Assembly (NCBI GenBank): GCA_013433145.1
Contig: CM024175.1
Span: 7,362,516 to 7,426,515 of the forward strand
DNA from: Ascaris suum
Lineage: Eukaryota; Nematoda; Chromadorea; Rhabditida; Ascarididae
Reading direction: 5' to 3'
Length of the DNA stretch: 64,000 nucleotides
Numbering within the stretch: position 1 is the stretch's first letter; each line of letters opens with the position of its first letter. Of this stretch, positions 12,701 through 24,599 are shown piece after piece. The notes under the pieces were generated by a model that had not been told where the DNA came from, searched no databases, and saw only the letters and a list, made by a program, of their open reading frames with translations. The translations under genes and the position numbers were made by a program.

Positions 12701-15700
12701 GCACCAAGGCTCTTTGCGAGAGCATCTCCACTGCTCAGCAGCACAGTGTGAACTCGTTTGTCCATAGCAAAATTTATCTTCTCCTGAAAACAGCAAAAGA
12801 TCAATAATAAAGTGAAGAAAAAAATAATTCGCCTCACAAAAAGTCGCTTGTCGCATCCTGCGAATTCGCTCGATTCCGCCCAAAAATATTTTTCAGTGTC
12901 TTTTAAACTTTGCTTGGTTAGAGGGATTTCTCAAATCATCTCAATGAAGCAAGATGAGTTATTTTATAAAGTAACAAAAGTTAATAAAGTGATATTTCGT
13001 AAAGCAACCGGATTTCGCATTTTCTTCGATAATTAAGTGCTTTCAAAGCATCTGTCACAGAAACTTTCTCAGGAGAAAAAAGTGTACCTGACATAATGAT
13101 CGCTAGTTCTTATTTGGGAACTGAAATATGTGAGTCGAAGCGAGCAAAGAGAGAGGATCGTCATAATGAAGCTCTTTAATGAAGCACGGAAATAGTGAAA
13201 GGTTTCTTAGAGGTACAGAAAAAAGGATAGTGTTAGGACGTTAGATGTTAGAAAGTGACAAGACATTTACAAAAAACTTCAGAAAAACAGCACGCAACGA
13301 ACCGCCCAAGTAACCCTGGCCGGATACGCCTCCACTATCAACGCCAGTAACTTTGCTTCGGGACCTGCCAACTGCCAAAGGCTCTCCACAGTAGAACTAC
13401 TGAAATTAAATTAAATTGCTCCTCATCCAGCTAACGATGTCAGAACATTCTAATTACTTTGTTCTCGCCCAACTTAAGTACCCATTTCTACTATCCTGTC
13501 TTTTGCCGCTCTTTATAAACATTCATAAACATTTCCTGCTGATACATCAAACGGCTATTACCTGAGATAATTCCCTTAGTAACTCATTGCAATGTAAGTC
13601 GAGAAAGAAATGTAGCCACGCTCAGCGGCATAGGTGCTCAACCCCTTCCCCTCTCCCCCCCCCCCCCCCACAACATTTAAAGCACATGAAAAAGTCCCCC
13701 ACCGTCATCGCAGTTGTATACACCACACAAACTCAAAGCACCACAGTGAAGTTGCAACCGATGTGTGTTCAGCCAACTTGCTAACGAATCTGAATCAGCA
13801 TATTCCGCACTAACAGACTCCAATAACCAGTAGTTAATGGCGCACTTATCAGCATAGTCGAAACTTGGCCATTGTGGTGGTCTCTGTTTTAACCAGTCGT
13901 CTCGTACCAACTGTGCCACGTCTAACGGTAATGTTGTCAATTCGTGCTTATTACCTTCATATCGAATACCATCTTCTTTACCTCTCGACATATACTTGAA
14001 ATACTGCAATTAATATTAACGGTTAATATTAATTGGGCAAAGGAACATAATACAAGTAAGAAACAGGTTGCATAAGTTAATCTTTCAAGGATATTTAGGC
14101 GACAAAAACAGAGTCACTTTTGACACCACAGATTATAAACAAAGGGCGAGCTGTAGCGGAAGGCTGTAGTTCTTCTTTGCATGAACCTATTATTTTGAAA
14201 ATACCGTCCTATGGATTTCATTTCAAAAAATTCAACCCACATGTGCGAACTGAAAAAACCAACAACCTAGATGAGGCTTCAACTGCATCACCTTCCGTGC
14301 ATATAGCAATCTATAGAAACTCTACGCTGATTTACTACTAGACCACAGACTAAATAACCAAAAATAAGCATTAGAAAAGCAATAAACACATAAAAAAATA
14401 AAAGAACTGAGAGAGAGAAATGCGATGGATGACCTTAATGGTTGGGAATGCGTCGATTGCGTGCTCACGACATACCCTCGAATTCTTATCATCGGCGCAA
14501 TTTACTGCAGCTACTTCTATAATTGGTTTCCACGCTTGTACATCTCTGCAATTTTCACATCTTGTCATTTCAATCAATCAGTAATGACTCCTCATAAATT
14601 CTTATATATAATTTATCACTTATCAACGACAACTTAGATATCATTACAAAAATAACCGCCTTTTAATTCCCAATGGATTGTTCCCTATGAAACTGAGCTG
14701 TCTCATTACGTCTGAGCAACAACTTTTATTTCCAAGCTGCTACACCGCAAGTTTCGGTTATCGGAGGTATGAGCTCACTGATATTCCTTATTTTATTATT
14801 TAAATTAGAGAGAATTTTTAAATTTCTCCCAATAATAAGTTCTTACAAAAAACGTTAATAATTCAAAGTGACTTCATATCGGCTTCCGCATTATATGACG
14901 CGGAACTCAGTAACATTTATGGAATATAGCGCCAGTATAAAATTGGTCATTTTTGTCGAGAACATAATAAAGCGAGGTAATTATGCTTTGAAAAGAAGCA
15001 TCTCGTCTGCAGTCGAGTCTCTTATATGCTTCACATCAAACAATTTCAAATAAAAGAGCACTGTTAATGAATGATGAGCAATGACGCATCTTTGCCGATC
15101 AAGAAAGCTTTATTTCAGTAGAAATTTTAAGGGGATTCCAACTGATCAAAGTAGAAGTTAGCGAAGAAAAACGATTCAGCGAAATGGTTGCGAGAAACGC
15201 TGCACAATTTGGACGTTATGTGCCCCTTTGCAATTCCATTCAGAATGCCAACAAACAACGTGAAACATCGAAATTAATACACCACATTTGCATACTTAAC
15301 TTCAACGGCATAAAAAGTTTTGAGATTCTGAGGTGTATTTAGGAGTTTATAACTTCCTCAGAAGACAGTGAATCAACTTGAAAGTTGATAATGGTGATAA
15401 TTTGTGACGTAAATCACACGCATCAAATCTCATTACTTCAGTTTCAGATTCCTCAGCTGAAGACACTACCGGACGAATAGATAGACAAATAGATATAGAG
15501 GGGTAAAAACAGAAGAATTTTGATGCTGACTTGCAAACACGGTTAAAGACAACGAAGAGCACTTACAGTGCGAATTTTTTATACAAAGGTGCATAGGCAA
15601 TACAAGCTCCACACCAGCTCGAATAGAATTCAACGAAAAATGCCCTTCCCTGAAAAAGTATAAATCCGGTTAGCAATGCTATACATATGCAGTATGATAG

Positions 15701-16124
15701 CACTGCGAAGGCAAAATCAAAAAATCTCCTATTCTTTGAAGAATGCATCAAATTATTGCAGAAAAATGGATACTGAGAACACAGGTGGAGGAATAGATGA
15801 AGGGAAAAGCGACGGGGACGATTGGGACGGGGGGGGGGGTGGAGTGGAGGGTCTTATGTGACTAAGTACAATCAAACTGTTTCTTGCAAACCGCTAAACA
15901 GCATAAAGCCTAAACTGAGAAAAACATGGAACAGAATAAAAATTAAAAAATTACAAACTTTTCATCCATAAGGTTACAACCTGATTATAAACTTTCTGGT
16001 TGAAATTATCGACATCCAACTGCAATATTTGATCTTCATTAGAGAAAAGAGACTTCTCATCACCGATCACATGGTCAAGCAATGCCGCAATAAGCACGCC
16101 GATGAAGAATTTCGAATACCCCAT
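3632..16124 (-). CDS. QSOX: Quiescin sulfhydryl oxidase (QSOX), membrane-anchored, 15 exons, complete
   Basis: QSOX enzymes are FAD-dependent oxidases of the ER, Golgi and cell surface that put disulfides into unfolded proteins and reduce O2 to H2O2. Exons 5'->3': 15981-16124, 15567-15649, 14434-14545, 13846-14003, 13315-13399, 12629-12783, 12110-12164, 10964-11041, 10456-10578, 9563-9676, 8824-8965, 8515-8652, 7631-7839, 4453-4648, 3632-3786. These total 1947 nt, in frame throughout, 648 aa (human QSOX1 747, QSOX2 698). Order: signal peptide (about 1-21), Trx1 with CGAC at 61-64, a second Trx fold without CxxC (about 195-265), helical region, Erv/HRR domain with CEVC at 440-443 and CAPC at 501-504, then a membrane helix at about 609-627. 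The start is the ATG that begins the signal peptide; the open frame runs further upstream. Least certain joins: the exon 4 donor (GTGCGC, chosen by phase and alignment) and the exon 6 donor (GTATGT). Identity is very sure. Confidence 0.95.
4453..4648 (-). CDS. QSOX: QSOX exon 14: linker before the membrane anchor
   Basis: This 65-codon exon lies between the HRR domain and the membrane helix. It reads APVYKVSEFEGG.. followed by a charged, helix-prone stretch DKVDRLEQAEQRLRREN. The acceptor CAATTCAG and the phase-1 donor fit both neighbours. The segment is probably the juxtamembrane spacer. I assign it by phase, open frame and position rather than by a motif, so it is somewhat less certain than the catalytic exons. 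The intron that separates it from exon 13 is about 3 kb, the longest in the gene. Confidence 0.78.
4649..7630 (-). other. QSOX intron 13, about 3 kb
   Basis: This is the longest intron of the QSOX model. It contains a 72-bp-spaced direct repeat at 7114-7213 and no open frame that I can assign. A short open frame near 5110-5215 has plausible splice sites but no similarity to QSOX and is not needed to keep phase. Confidence 0.6.
7114..7213. repeat. Two-copy direct repeat, about 28 bp, period 72
   Basis: Copies at 7114-7141 and 7186-7213 share TGCGCGAAAAATGGC and a TCGTGA end, with three differences. AAATTG and AATTGT motifs recur between them, suggesting a decayed tandem duplication inside QSOX intron 13. 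Confidence 0.7.
7631..8965 (-). CDS. QSOX: QSOX exons 11-13: Erv/ALR FAD-binding domain
   Basis: Exons 8824-8965, 8515-8652 and 7631-7839 encode the flavin-binding catalytic core. Visible are WIACRGS..RGYSCGLWTLLH (the structural cysteine pair of the helix-rich region), CEVC with its codons at 8573-8584 (the redox pair beside the flavin), WLWRAHNIVNKIL (the W-x-x-H-N-x-x-N flavin contact), SEDPAFPK, and the C-terminal CAPCHN with codons at 7715-7726. Every hallmark of the domain is present and intact, so an active oxidase is expected. Exon phases join cleanly: N|N at the 11-12 junction and a split Ala at the 12-13 junction. Confidence 0.94.
13655..13669. repeat. Poly-C tract, 15 nt
   Basis: Fifteen uninterrupted C residues in QSOX intron 4, preceded by further short C/T runs. 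On the minus (coding) strand this is a G run. Confidence 0.9.
14007..14035. repeat. Perfect 14-bp palindrome next to the QSOX exon 4 acceptor
   Basis: The arm CAATTAATATTAAC (14007-14020), one G, then the exact reverse complement (14022-14035). The left arm begins two bases beyond the acceptor AG of QSOX exon 4 (exon start 14003), so the whole branch-point and pyrimidine-tract region lies within the hairpin. Confidence 0.85.
15567..15649 (-). CDS. QSOX: QSOX exon 2: thioredoxin redox site CGAC
   Basis: This exon encodes the strand and helix of the first thioredoxin domain, FVEFYSSWCGACIAYAP. The two cysteine codons are at 15611-15613 and 15602-15604. In the family this pair takes electrons from substrate thiols and passes them to the Erv domain. 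The middle residues are Gly-Ala, where vertebrate QSOX1 has Gly-His. Such a change can alter redox potential, but its effect here is inference. The donor is a good GTAAGT in phase 2, and the acceptor is TTTTTCAG. Confidence 0.93.
15829..15839. repeat. Poly-G tract, 11 nt
   Basis: Eleven uninterrupted G residues in QSOX intron 1, within a wider purine-rich stretch. Confidence 0.9.
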
Positions 16125-16128
16125 CCTG
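16125..16128 (-). promoter_or_regulatory. Possible splice acceptor directly upstream of the QSOX start codon
   Basis: On the minus strand the sequence CTACAG is followed by a single G and then the QSOX ATG. An acceptor here, whether for a spliced leader or a 5' UTR intron, would give a very short leader. The upstream pyrimidine tract is poor, so this is weak. Confidence 0.3.
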
Positions 16129-19100
16129 TAGATCGGCGACCGAATGCGCTTCGCGCGCTCGTGTGCACACCTTTGAATAATTTTATGAAATAAATCGACG
16201 GAATGATAACGAAAAACAAAACGTTCACTCAAAGATCGAATTCCGATCACGTATAAGCGAATCGACAGTTTTTGGAAAATTCCTGCGCTATTAGTTTCTT
16301 CAAAAATTGTATATTCCCAGCTTCTAGCACCAAACTACGAGCAAATCTTTTAAGGCAATCACTTCGTAGCGGCAAATTGGTGTGAATTGTGCAAATGATG
16401 GCTTGGGAGCTAATTAGAATGCATAAGGAACAAACGCTCTGAAATCATGAATAATGTTGATAGCATCGATCGACTGTGCAAATACCAATGCATTTTTGAA
16501 TGCCAGTCGAGCAGCACATTCGAGTGCCCATAATTAATGCGCATGAGGTGAAAATATACAAAGGTAAAAGACGTGAATATTATGTTTGACAGGTAGTTTC
16601 GGCTCTTAAGCTTTAGAAGTCATTGAATCAGCATATACTATACATACAAAAATACAAGTAAATACTTGATGTGGTGCCGTATTAATAGTATACATGAACA
16701 TGCGGTCATATTTTGAGAAGAACTACGAGAACGTACGATAGCCGTGAAAACTATTTTAAGTAATCAAGCTTGTAGGTTCTTCCATCAAAGTTTCGAAGTT
16801 CGGACTTTTGCATGAGTCTATAGTGTTCGACGTGATCTTCCTGTCAAGATATGAAAAAAGAAAACCACTGACCTACATAATACAGAAATTATTACAACAG
16901 AAAAAGCGTTCTCTTCAGCACCACATAAAAAACATCAACATCGTAAACAATTCACTGCAGTGGCTGTGTTTGATGTCGAATATAAAAGAGCCGAGACAAA
17001 ACACTAATATTACAAGGGAACATATCAACACAAACATATGGAATCGGCGCTCAGTGTAGAGATAAACAACACAATTCGTTAAATAAATATCTGATCACGG
17101 GAACTGTTGAAAAATGTCGTCCCTTAATCATCACTGAGAGCGAAAGTTCACACTATTCACTCCATTAAGAGTATCAAAGCAATGGGACGATTGCGTTTTT
17201 GCAATAAGATAATCTCACCAAGCCGTCCCATGTTGTGAATAAAATGAGAAATAAAATAAAAATAAAATCCGAAAAACAACAGCTCAAAAACCGAAACTGG
17301 GTCATCCTACTGCACCTCGGAATACATGTGGAGAAAGTCCACATATAAACCGCCGTCTTACCCGTCGCTGTCCTTTAAAGACGCAGGAGATTGAAGTTTA
17401 TTACTGAAATTGAATTCTGAGCCAACGGCAAATGAAAGAAAGGTTTAAAAAGCAGATAAGCTTCAAGTAGAAGCATAAAAAGGGCCACAAAGAGTAGAAC
17501 TTCACAATGTTTGTGAATGAAATATTGGAGAGGGGAAAATGCTTAGGAAATTTGTATTTTCCGTTTCAACATCTGGTACCACTGAAAAATACCCTTTGCT
17601 GTTAGATGAGAACGACACCACACAACAAAGAGTGAACGGGAAAAAACGATGCAACGAACAACGCAGTCTACAAGCGAGAATAGCGAAACACTGCTGCCAC
17701 ACATCTTCACCAATCATCAATCGGCCGCTCTTTGTTCTCTGGTAGCAGATGATGTAGTCGGTTGTTCATATATTCTGAGTTCAATAATTTGAAGAGATCA
17801 TTGCACGGATTCGACTGACAAAGATCACAAGAGAAATTTGAGGACTGCATCCGTCAATGAGGTCGCCACACTCATCACCACATGTTTGTCACACCTCCAG
17901 TGACAGGAACGGAAATAGCACCGCTGAGGTAATGACACTGAGACGACACTGATCGCTGAATAAAAACACAGACCCTCTACGATAGCTTTCTAGTGAATGG
18001 ACGCTAATGTTAGACGGAAGTAGTTCTTGCTGCGTCAATAATGAAACAACAAAAGCACGTGTGTATTGAATCTATCATAAACAAACCTCATATAAAAAAC
18101 AGATGGAACGATACGGGTCTTCGTGTGACTCATTTACGCGCACACAACATGGGTGGAATATTCGACAATACAGGTCACACTGATCGATGTGGCAACATTG
18201 CAAAATTGCACTTCTTGCTATAGATCACAAAAAGTTACATTTTACTGCAGAGAGAGAGAGAAACGAATAGCGATTCACACCTGAGATTAGCTTTACGATA
18301 CTTGTGAAGTGCAAATGAAAAAAATGCCGACGCACCACCTACAAACGAGAAAACGCCATCAAATTAAAGAGATGCTCACCTTCTTTGCCTACAAACCCTG
18401 ACGCGGTTAAGCCATCGTACGAGTGAAGACAATCTTCACAATAAATGCCGCCTTCAAAAAACATTTCTTGGCAAACTCAGTAAATGATGCGAATTTGTTC
18501 AACACGTTTGCCGAGAAAGCGCGCCTTGTGCATGCCTCTGCAATTTTGCATCTGCAAGGCGCATTACTCCGACATCACGTGTGCGTGTTTACGTGCGTGC
18601 CTGTGTATGTCTTGCAATTTCATCTTCGAAACTACTTAAATTAATGCTGTGAAAAGTTCCAAAAATATTCTATAGTAAGAGAATCACCACCAATATCAAT
18701 TGATCAATTCAGAAAGGAGTCGTAGACAGTTAAATATGCATGAAAGTTGGCGTTCATTTTTGCGACTAGTCGGAATTTCATCGCCTCACTAAAACGAACC
18801 CCTTCGAACAGAGTTGTATCAATGATCGAATCACTAAATTGTGAAAACCTTACTGCAAACATTTTGCCATTTATTGACAGCCGATGGAACTTGCATGGTA
18901 ACGTGCTAAGTGGAAATGCAAAATCGCATATCGTAGCAGCTTGTCTGCCACTTATTCGCAGATAATTCCATCGATCACAATCAGAAAAACAAAATCAAAC
19001 ACACCATCTCACAACAGTTTGCTTGCAAATTTCGAGCAGCAAAAAGATCGCAAAAACAGTCGTTGTATATCGTTGCACTGCGAACAACGGAACAAATTAT

Positions 19101-19184
19101 TTAATATGTAAATTTCTCCTCGCTGTCATAAGTAGGCACAGGTGAAGAGGCTTCTGGTCTTACAAGTGTCGTTCCAATAAAACA

Positions 19185-19196
19185 CCCCCCCCCCCC
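19185..19196. repeat. Poly-C tract, 12 nt
   Basis: Twelve uninterrupted C residues in the intergenic region upstream of QSOX. Confidence 0.9.
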
Positions 19197-19950
19197 ATGC
19201 ATACATCAAAATCCACGCACGTATTCAAAAATGTTTTTAACCAGAGTTCAACGCTCATCGCCTTACTGGTAGCAGTAAAACGCCATCCAGAAAGCCGCTC
19301 ACAGCCCGCAAGCAGGCATCTCGTAAAGCGTGGGGTGAAGCGATCTAACATTACTGATTTCGTATGGGCTCAAAGCCAACAAGATTCTCTTAAAGCTCGA
19401 ATCTAGCACACTTCTCCTTGTGAATTTCTCTCCATAAAAACTTAAAATCCACCTCGAATGAGCATGTTTATCCGAAGTTCGTCATTTGACGTAGGAACAC
19501 ACCGGATCCGGGAAATTACTAGCAAATTTGAGATTCAAAAACATTCCAATAGAGAAGAAATGAGGGTTTCTGTGACATACACCCCTCACTAGGTTTCTTC
19601 AAAATCAACACCCCCCCAACTCCATTGCGTGTCCGATTTAAAATTTCCGAACGACGTAAGCCCTCCTACCTTCAAATTACAGCTCAGAGAAACAAGAAAC
19701 ACTTGGGGTCCTTAAAATATGGCCGAACAAAGGAAATCGAAGAAAAGTACAAAAGAAACAAATAACATTAAGAAAGAACGCTGAACACGAACACCATGAG
19801 AAGCTTGAAGACGGCAAACAAAAACTGAAATAAAAAAGTTTGAAAATGACTTCACAATGCATTCAACTTTGGCAAGCGCAACAAAGAGTGAGAACTTTGT
19901 CAGCAAGTGACCTTACAACCCGTGATTTTCCGGTTTTGCGGCAGATGCCC

Positions 19951-20020
19951 TAACGACTAGGCTCAGCCATCTAAGCGTCTGGTCAAAAGCCGGAAGCTCG
20001 CATGTTTGAGTCCCATCTAT
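19951..20020 (+). other. Decayed tRNA-like element (tRNA pseudogene or SINE head)
   Basis: The plus strand reads TAGGCTCAGCCATC (like an A box), then a 5-bp stem TCTGG/CCGGA around the 7-base loop TCAAAAG, then GTTTGAGTCCC (like a B box). Order and spacing match a tRNA. The D stem is imperfect, the base before the anticodon is C rather than T, and neither the T stem nor the acceptor stem pairs, so it is not a functional tRNA. Confidence 0.4.
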
Positions 20021-20517
20021 GAAACAAATTTTCATTCACCACCGCGCATAGGTGTAGTCGAAGTCCACCATGCTTAAAGCGAGTTCAATTATAAGCATCA
20101 ACCAAACATATCAAAATGTTATCGGGTGCAAATTTAAAATGCCTGAGGCAAAAATGACAGGTATAGCACTTTTTTTAAAGTCTGGATAATTTAACAGGGT
20201 ACAAAAGAAGAAACTTCTCCTCACCACAGTGCAAAAAACGATGCACACGACGATGTCACTTGCACGAAAATTCTGATCTGCAGAATTACTGCACAATCGA
20301 CACTCAGCAAATAAAGAGATACATAAATCATGAAGGACGGTTAGAAACACTTACTATCATTTAAATTTATCTCTCTAGATTATTTCTCTCATCGTAGCGA
20401 ATTTAACTTCAAAGCATTTAAATTTTTTTTCATAGAAACTAGTAGATGCACTGCTTTTCCCTCAATTCTATTCCGTTCCTGTTCCTTATAACAAAACGGA
20501 ATATTCCACTAACGAAT

Positions 20518-20617
20518 TGTATGATATATGATATATGATATATGGCACATGATATGATATATATGATATGATATGATATGATATGAAATGATATATATGA
20601 TATGGTATGATATGATA
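20518..20617. repeat. ATATG-type pentanucleotide satellite, about 100 bp
   Basis: Repeats of ATATG with interspersed ATATATG units fill this stretch, with a few substitutions. Minus-strand frames reading repeated Tyr-His-Ile-Ile-Ser here are artefacts of the repeat. Confidence 0.9.
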
Positions 20618-23600
20618 GCATGTAAGGTAGACCAACTGGTTACAGACCAAGTGGGAGTAGTACGCGTGGTACAAAGTAAGTCAAAGAAGATCAACAGCAC
20701 ACAGGCAGATCCAACCACTACTCAGCACATATTGTAAGGCTAGCCTGAGGCAGAATCGAGAGAGATAGAAGGCATGGATTTGTTCATGTATTCATTCCAC
20801 CTTCTAGATTGGTCTTAAGGCTGAGTAGGCCTACATGTGGACGTTGGCGTGGGTGAGGTAATCGGCGGAGGCGTGGAGTTCGACCGCTTGATCGTGGCGG
20901 CGGTCCGAGCTATCCTTGTATCCCCTCGTATCCGTCAGCTTAGTGTATAAGTGTGATAAACTCTTTGCCCTTATACCTATGTCGTCTCACAGTTTACTCG
21001 ACTGCAGCTCAACAGAGATGCAGACCCTCAAGGAGAGGAGGACGATCAGACCAGCCAAGGAGAGCTGACGCTTAGAAGCATCACGATACAAGTTTTTTTC
21101 CGCCAGAAACTACGTCCTACAAAAATGTATGCAATTTGATGTTTCCCATATATAATATCTCGTTCGTTATTCTGCTTCGTAGTTTCACCTGATGTGCACT
21201 CATTCATTTCGTAAACATGAAATACATTTTCTCAACAGTCTGCATTTCAGTTACAAAACACATCTACAATAAGATTCCAATCAGAAGCCTGTGAATTGGT
21301 TCGTTTTTTACGAAAGGTGATTGATGTTATAAGTGCTGCCGATATTCACTGAATTAAAAGCGGGTGCCAGGAAGCAAATTTATATAAGCAAAAAGTATAA
21401 AATGATGGGAAAATTATATAGACTTCCTTAAGTTACATCGCTTCTTTGCTCACAGCATGAGAGAGCATAATCCTCGGACTTAAAATAGGGCACTAAGAGC
21501 ATTTTCAAGATGTATGAATGAAAGTGCAGAAGATCAACAATGCAATCTCAAGGTACTTCGGCACACTTCATTTCTCAACCCAAATTTGTCTGAAGCAGTA
21601 AATCAAAACGACCAAAATTAAGCACAACATTTCAAAAGCCATTTACCTCACATTCCCTCAACATGGAAGCACCTACGATAACAACAGTAAAAATAATCGG
21701 ACTGTATCATTGATAGCACAAAGTCGACAGGCCATTCCCACCTAAAGCAAATTGCTTTTTCTCTAAAGCGAACCAGATTTTATAGTCTCTTACTTAGTGT
21801 GGATCCATTGCTGTCCCTCAATTCACAGTGGCGATATCTCTCAATGCACCACTTCCGTCCATGGAGACAACCTCAAACAAGTGGCAACAATGGCTCTAAT
21901 AATAGTAAGTTGGTCCATGCTCAAGAGAGAAATGAGGAAATTCGCTCATCGAATCAAACAACTTACCTGCACACGCTGATAAATAAAATTTCAAGGTATC
22001 GTACGACAAAACGCTAGAGTAGCACATAAATGGAGAGATTAAAAAATATGAAATAAAATTAGGACATAACAGGATAAAAAGTGACTGCAAACAGCTAAAA
22101 TAAAAATTCATTACGTATTCGAAATGCAAATGAATTTCCGAACAAATGGAAATCAAATTCTCTTGTCTTTATTATCGAATAAGGCTCTGTACTGTCAAAA
22201 TTATGAAACCACGCAAATCCTACCTAATCCGGAAAACGGTAAATCCATTACGGTACAGCAATTCTATTCGTGAGCCAATTCCGACTCCTCTTATACATCA
22301 CCTTCTGAAATAAACTACGATGAGTATTCGTGAAATAGTTCTGATGGGGGTAGAAAAATCTGGCCAGCTTGAAAGCGAATAAGCTTATAAGTTACCAACC
22401 TCAGAAATTGTTTTCACAATCTGTTCCCAGCATCTAACCACTAAGATGTCCACATACGAAACATCTTGCAGTACGTCTTGTCATGAGTTCTGCTCTTTTT
22501 GAGAAATTTGAGTAAATGCTGGAGACTTCTCAATTTTTTAATTTAATCTATCGATTCAACGACGAAAAATTTAAATGGAAAATTCGACGAGTGCTTCTAA
22601 ATAAATTCTTAACGCCCGGCATGTTTCAATCTATAATTAACACTGATGAATGTCGATCGCGCATCATTCCAAGTTTTGGTTGCTTATGGGCGATCGGCTT
22701 TTTTCCATTGGAAATCCTAAATTCTGGATTTCATCCTTACAATTAACATCAGCATAGCTGGACGGCAGCATTATTCTTGCCGAGGTCAAGACTCACGTTA
22801 CTTTCTTCTCAAAAACCAACAGTTGCTATTGATCGATCACTTTTCGATGTTGTTCAAACATGTTCAGATTTCAAGAGAATCGACAGTACCAACATTACGC
22901 ATGCTGATATCATCCGATAAACATTTCAGTTTCAAAAGAATTGGTTAACGTCTAATATAAAGCATATAAATACTACAGGATTTAAAAAACACCTTTGAAC
23001 AATAGGTGAACTGGATAAGATCTTGAAAATATACCGCTAACAATCACAGGATGAATAGGATTCTTGAGCAGAACGCATAACCACCGAACGAGACTACCCT
23101 CAAGAACTTCAAAACTAGAGACAATGAGCCTAGTCCTGAGTCCACTATAACTAATACTATCGGCATAAATGCATCGAACATATAACTTTTTTTTTAATTA
23201 GAGAACTGGTCAGCAACCGCCATAAATACCTGGATATACAGCGCTCTTTGATACAAAATCGTGCTGTTTTTCTAGATCACAAAATAATTTCTACTTGATG
23301 ATTTATTTCACTAGGAAACTTAGTGCATTTGCCTTCGATATTTGCTTTTTAAATGAAAAAACTTTAAATGCAAGTAAGCATATCCTTAAGGAAAAGTTCG
23401 CCGATGCTTGAAATAGAGGGGTTTTGATTCGTAAAGAGGAATTTATTCATTAGTTTATTCGTTTTAGTTCCTTACCTTCCATTCATCACAGGTAAGATGT
23501 CCGACACGAGATTTTTAGAAAATCCTTAGAAGGGATTCCTTTAGATCTGAGTGATGCGGTTGAGACGCTTAAAAATTGCTGTTCACTCGTTTTGCTTCGC

Positions 23601-23985
23601 CTACTAAAGCAGAGACAATCAACCCGATTGACTGCTTTATTTGCCGACCATCCCCACACTTCAGACAGCATTTTCGGTGGACGAATTAAACGATGCTGAT
23701 ACATCGACCCACAACGCTGCTTTCAAACTGCCAACAACAATAATGTGGTGCTAATAATTTCCGTTTGCATACAACAACAACGAGATGCAATTACACACAG
23801 TGAAATGAATTAGCCGAAATGGCAACATGCCATAACGGTGAATTCTGCACTTATAATCGAACGCTGCGCAGCTTCGAAGAAATGCATTCATTTGACAATT
23901 CGTTAATCAAATTCACTGTGAACATGTTAGAGGAAAATTAGCATAAATTAAGAGATATTCTCATCATTTCCTTATCATCAAACAT

Positions 23986-24260
23986 TCATCGATGAAGGAA
24001 TCGCGCCGCTGAAGTAAATTTCGCGCATTCGCAACCTATGCAAGGTATAGGGGAGTATCGGGCTTGCTGATGGTTGACGGAATGTGTGGAGGAGGAGAGA
24101 CAGCACAACGTGAGCAAAAAGAGCGTTGGGCAACGTGTGCATGCGGCGGGGAGTGAGGCAAACCTGCTCTTGAGTACGGCTGACCCGAACGTGACGTGCC
24201 GATATCCAACACTGCCGTCACGGCATTTCTCTAACACGCGGACAACGCCTGGCGTATAGA
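23986..24260. other. CpG- and GC-rich island, no assigned gene
   Basis: This stretch is clearly richer in G+C and CpG than its surroundings. Open frames exist on both strands (83 codons minus, 61 plus) but neither is recognisable. It contains CGTGACG and CGTCACG as a 7-bp inverted repeat around 24190-24220, the first overlapping a TGACGT bZIP-like site. It may be a promoter or enhancer, or an exon of an unknown gene. Confidence 0.4.
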
Positions 24261-24423
24261 AGTTCTAAAGCGACCATCGTCCGACGCACCGCTGATCAAA
24301 AATTGGCAGATCTCACTGCAAATGCCGCCTGACCTTTTTTTTAATTTATGACATAATTGCGGACCTCGTCTCATAATTGACCAATTTCTCGATCTTATTT
24401 CAGCGATATTATTGGCGATCTTT

Positions 24424-24462
24424 GGAAAAGAATCAAAAATTGAAAATTTTTGATTCTTTTCC
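24424..24462. repeat. Perfect 18-bp inverted repeat with 3-nt loop
   Basis: The left arm GGAAAAGAATCAAAAATT (24424-24441), spacer GAA, and right arm as its exact reverse complement (24445-24462). It could extrude a cruciform or form a hairpin in RNA. No flanking target-site duplication was recognised. Confidence 0.9.
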
Positions 24463-24599
24463 AACTTTGCGCCGTTTGAAAATTTTCTTTGCATAACGCC
24501 ACTCCCATGTACCCTCTGCAATCGATTCCATACAATCAAACACTTTTCGGTATATTCATTGCAACAAATCAACGTAGTTATAATTTTATATTCTTTGTT

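Larger units (their letters stand above)
16129..23985. other. Upstream of QSOX: gene-poor, no gene recognised
   Basis: AT-rich sequence with short open frames only, none longer than about 86 codons and none recognisable. The QSOX promoter should lie at the left end, but no clear core element was seen. It contains the tRNA-like element (about 19.95 kb), the ATATG satellite (20.5 kb) and a run of 12 C at 19185-19196. Confidence 0.55.

Noticed and set aside
13677..13845. Extension of QSOX exon 4 to a GTTAGT donor or to the end of its open frame
   Set aside because: The GTTAGT donor is phase 0 and would break the frame with exon 5. Ending at GTGCGC gives the right phase and a near gap-free alignment with human QSOX1.
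20439..20718. Overlapping minus-strand frames rich in Tyr-His-Ile-Ser
   Set aside because: Translation of the ATATG satellite.
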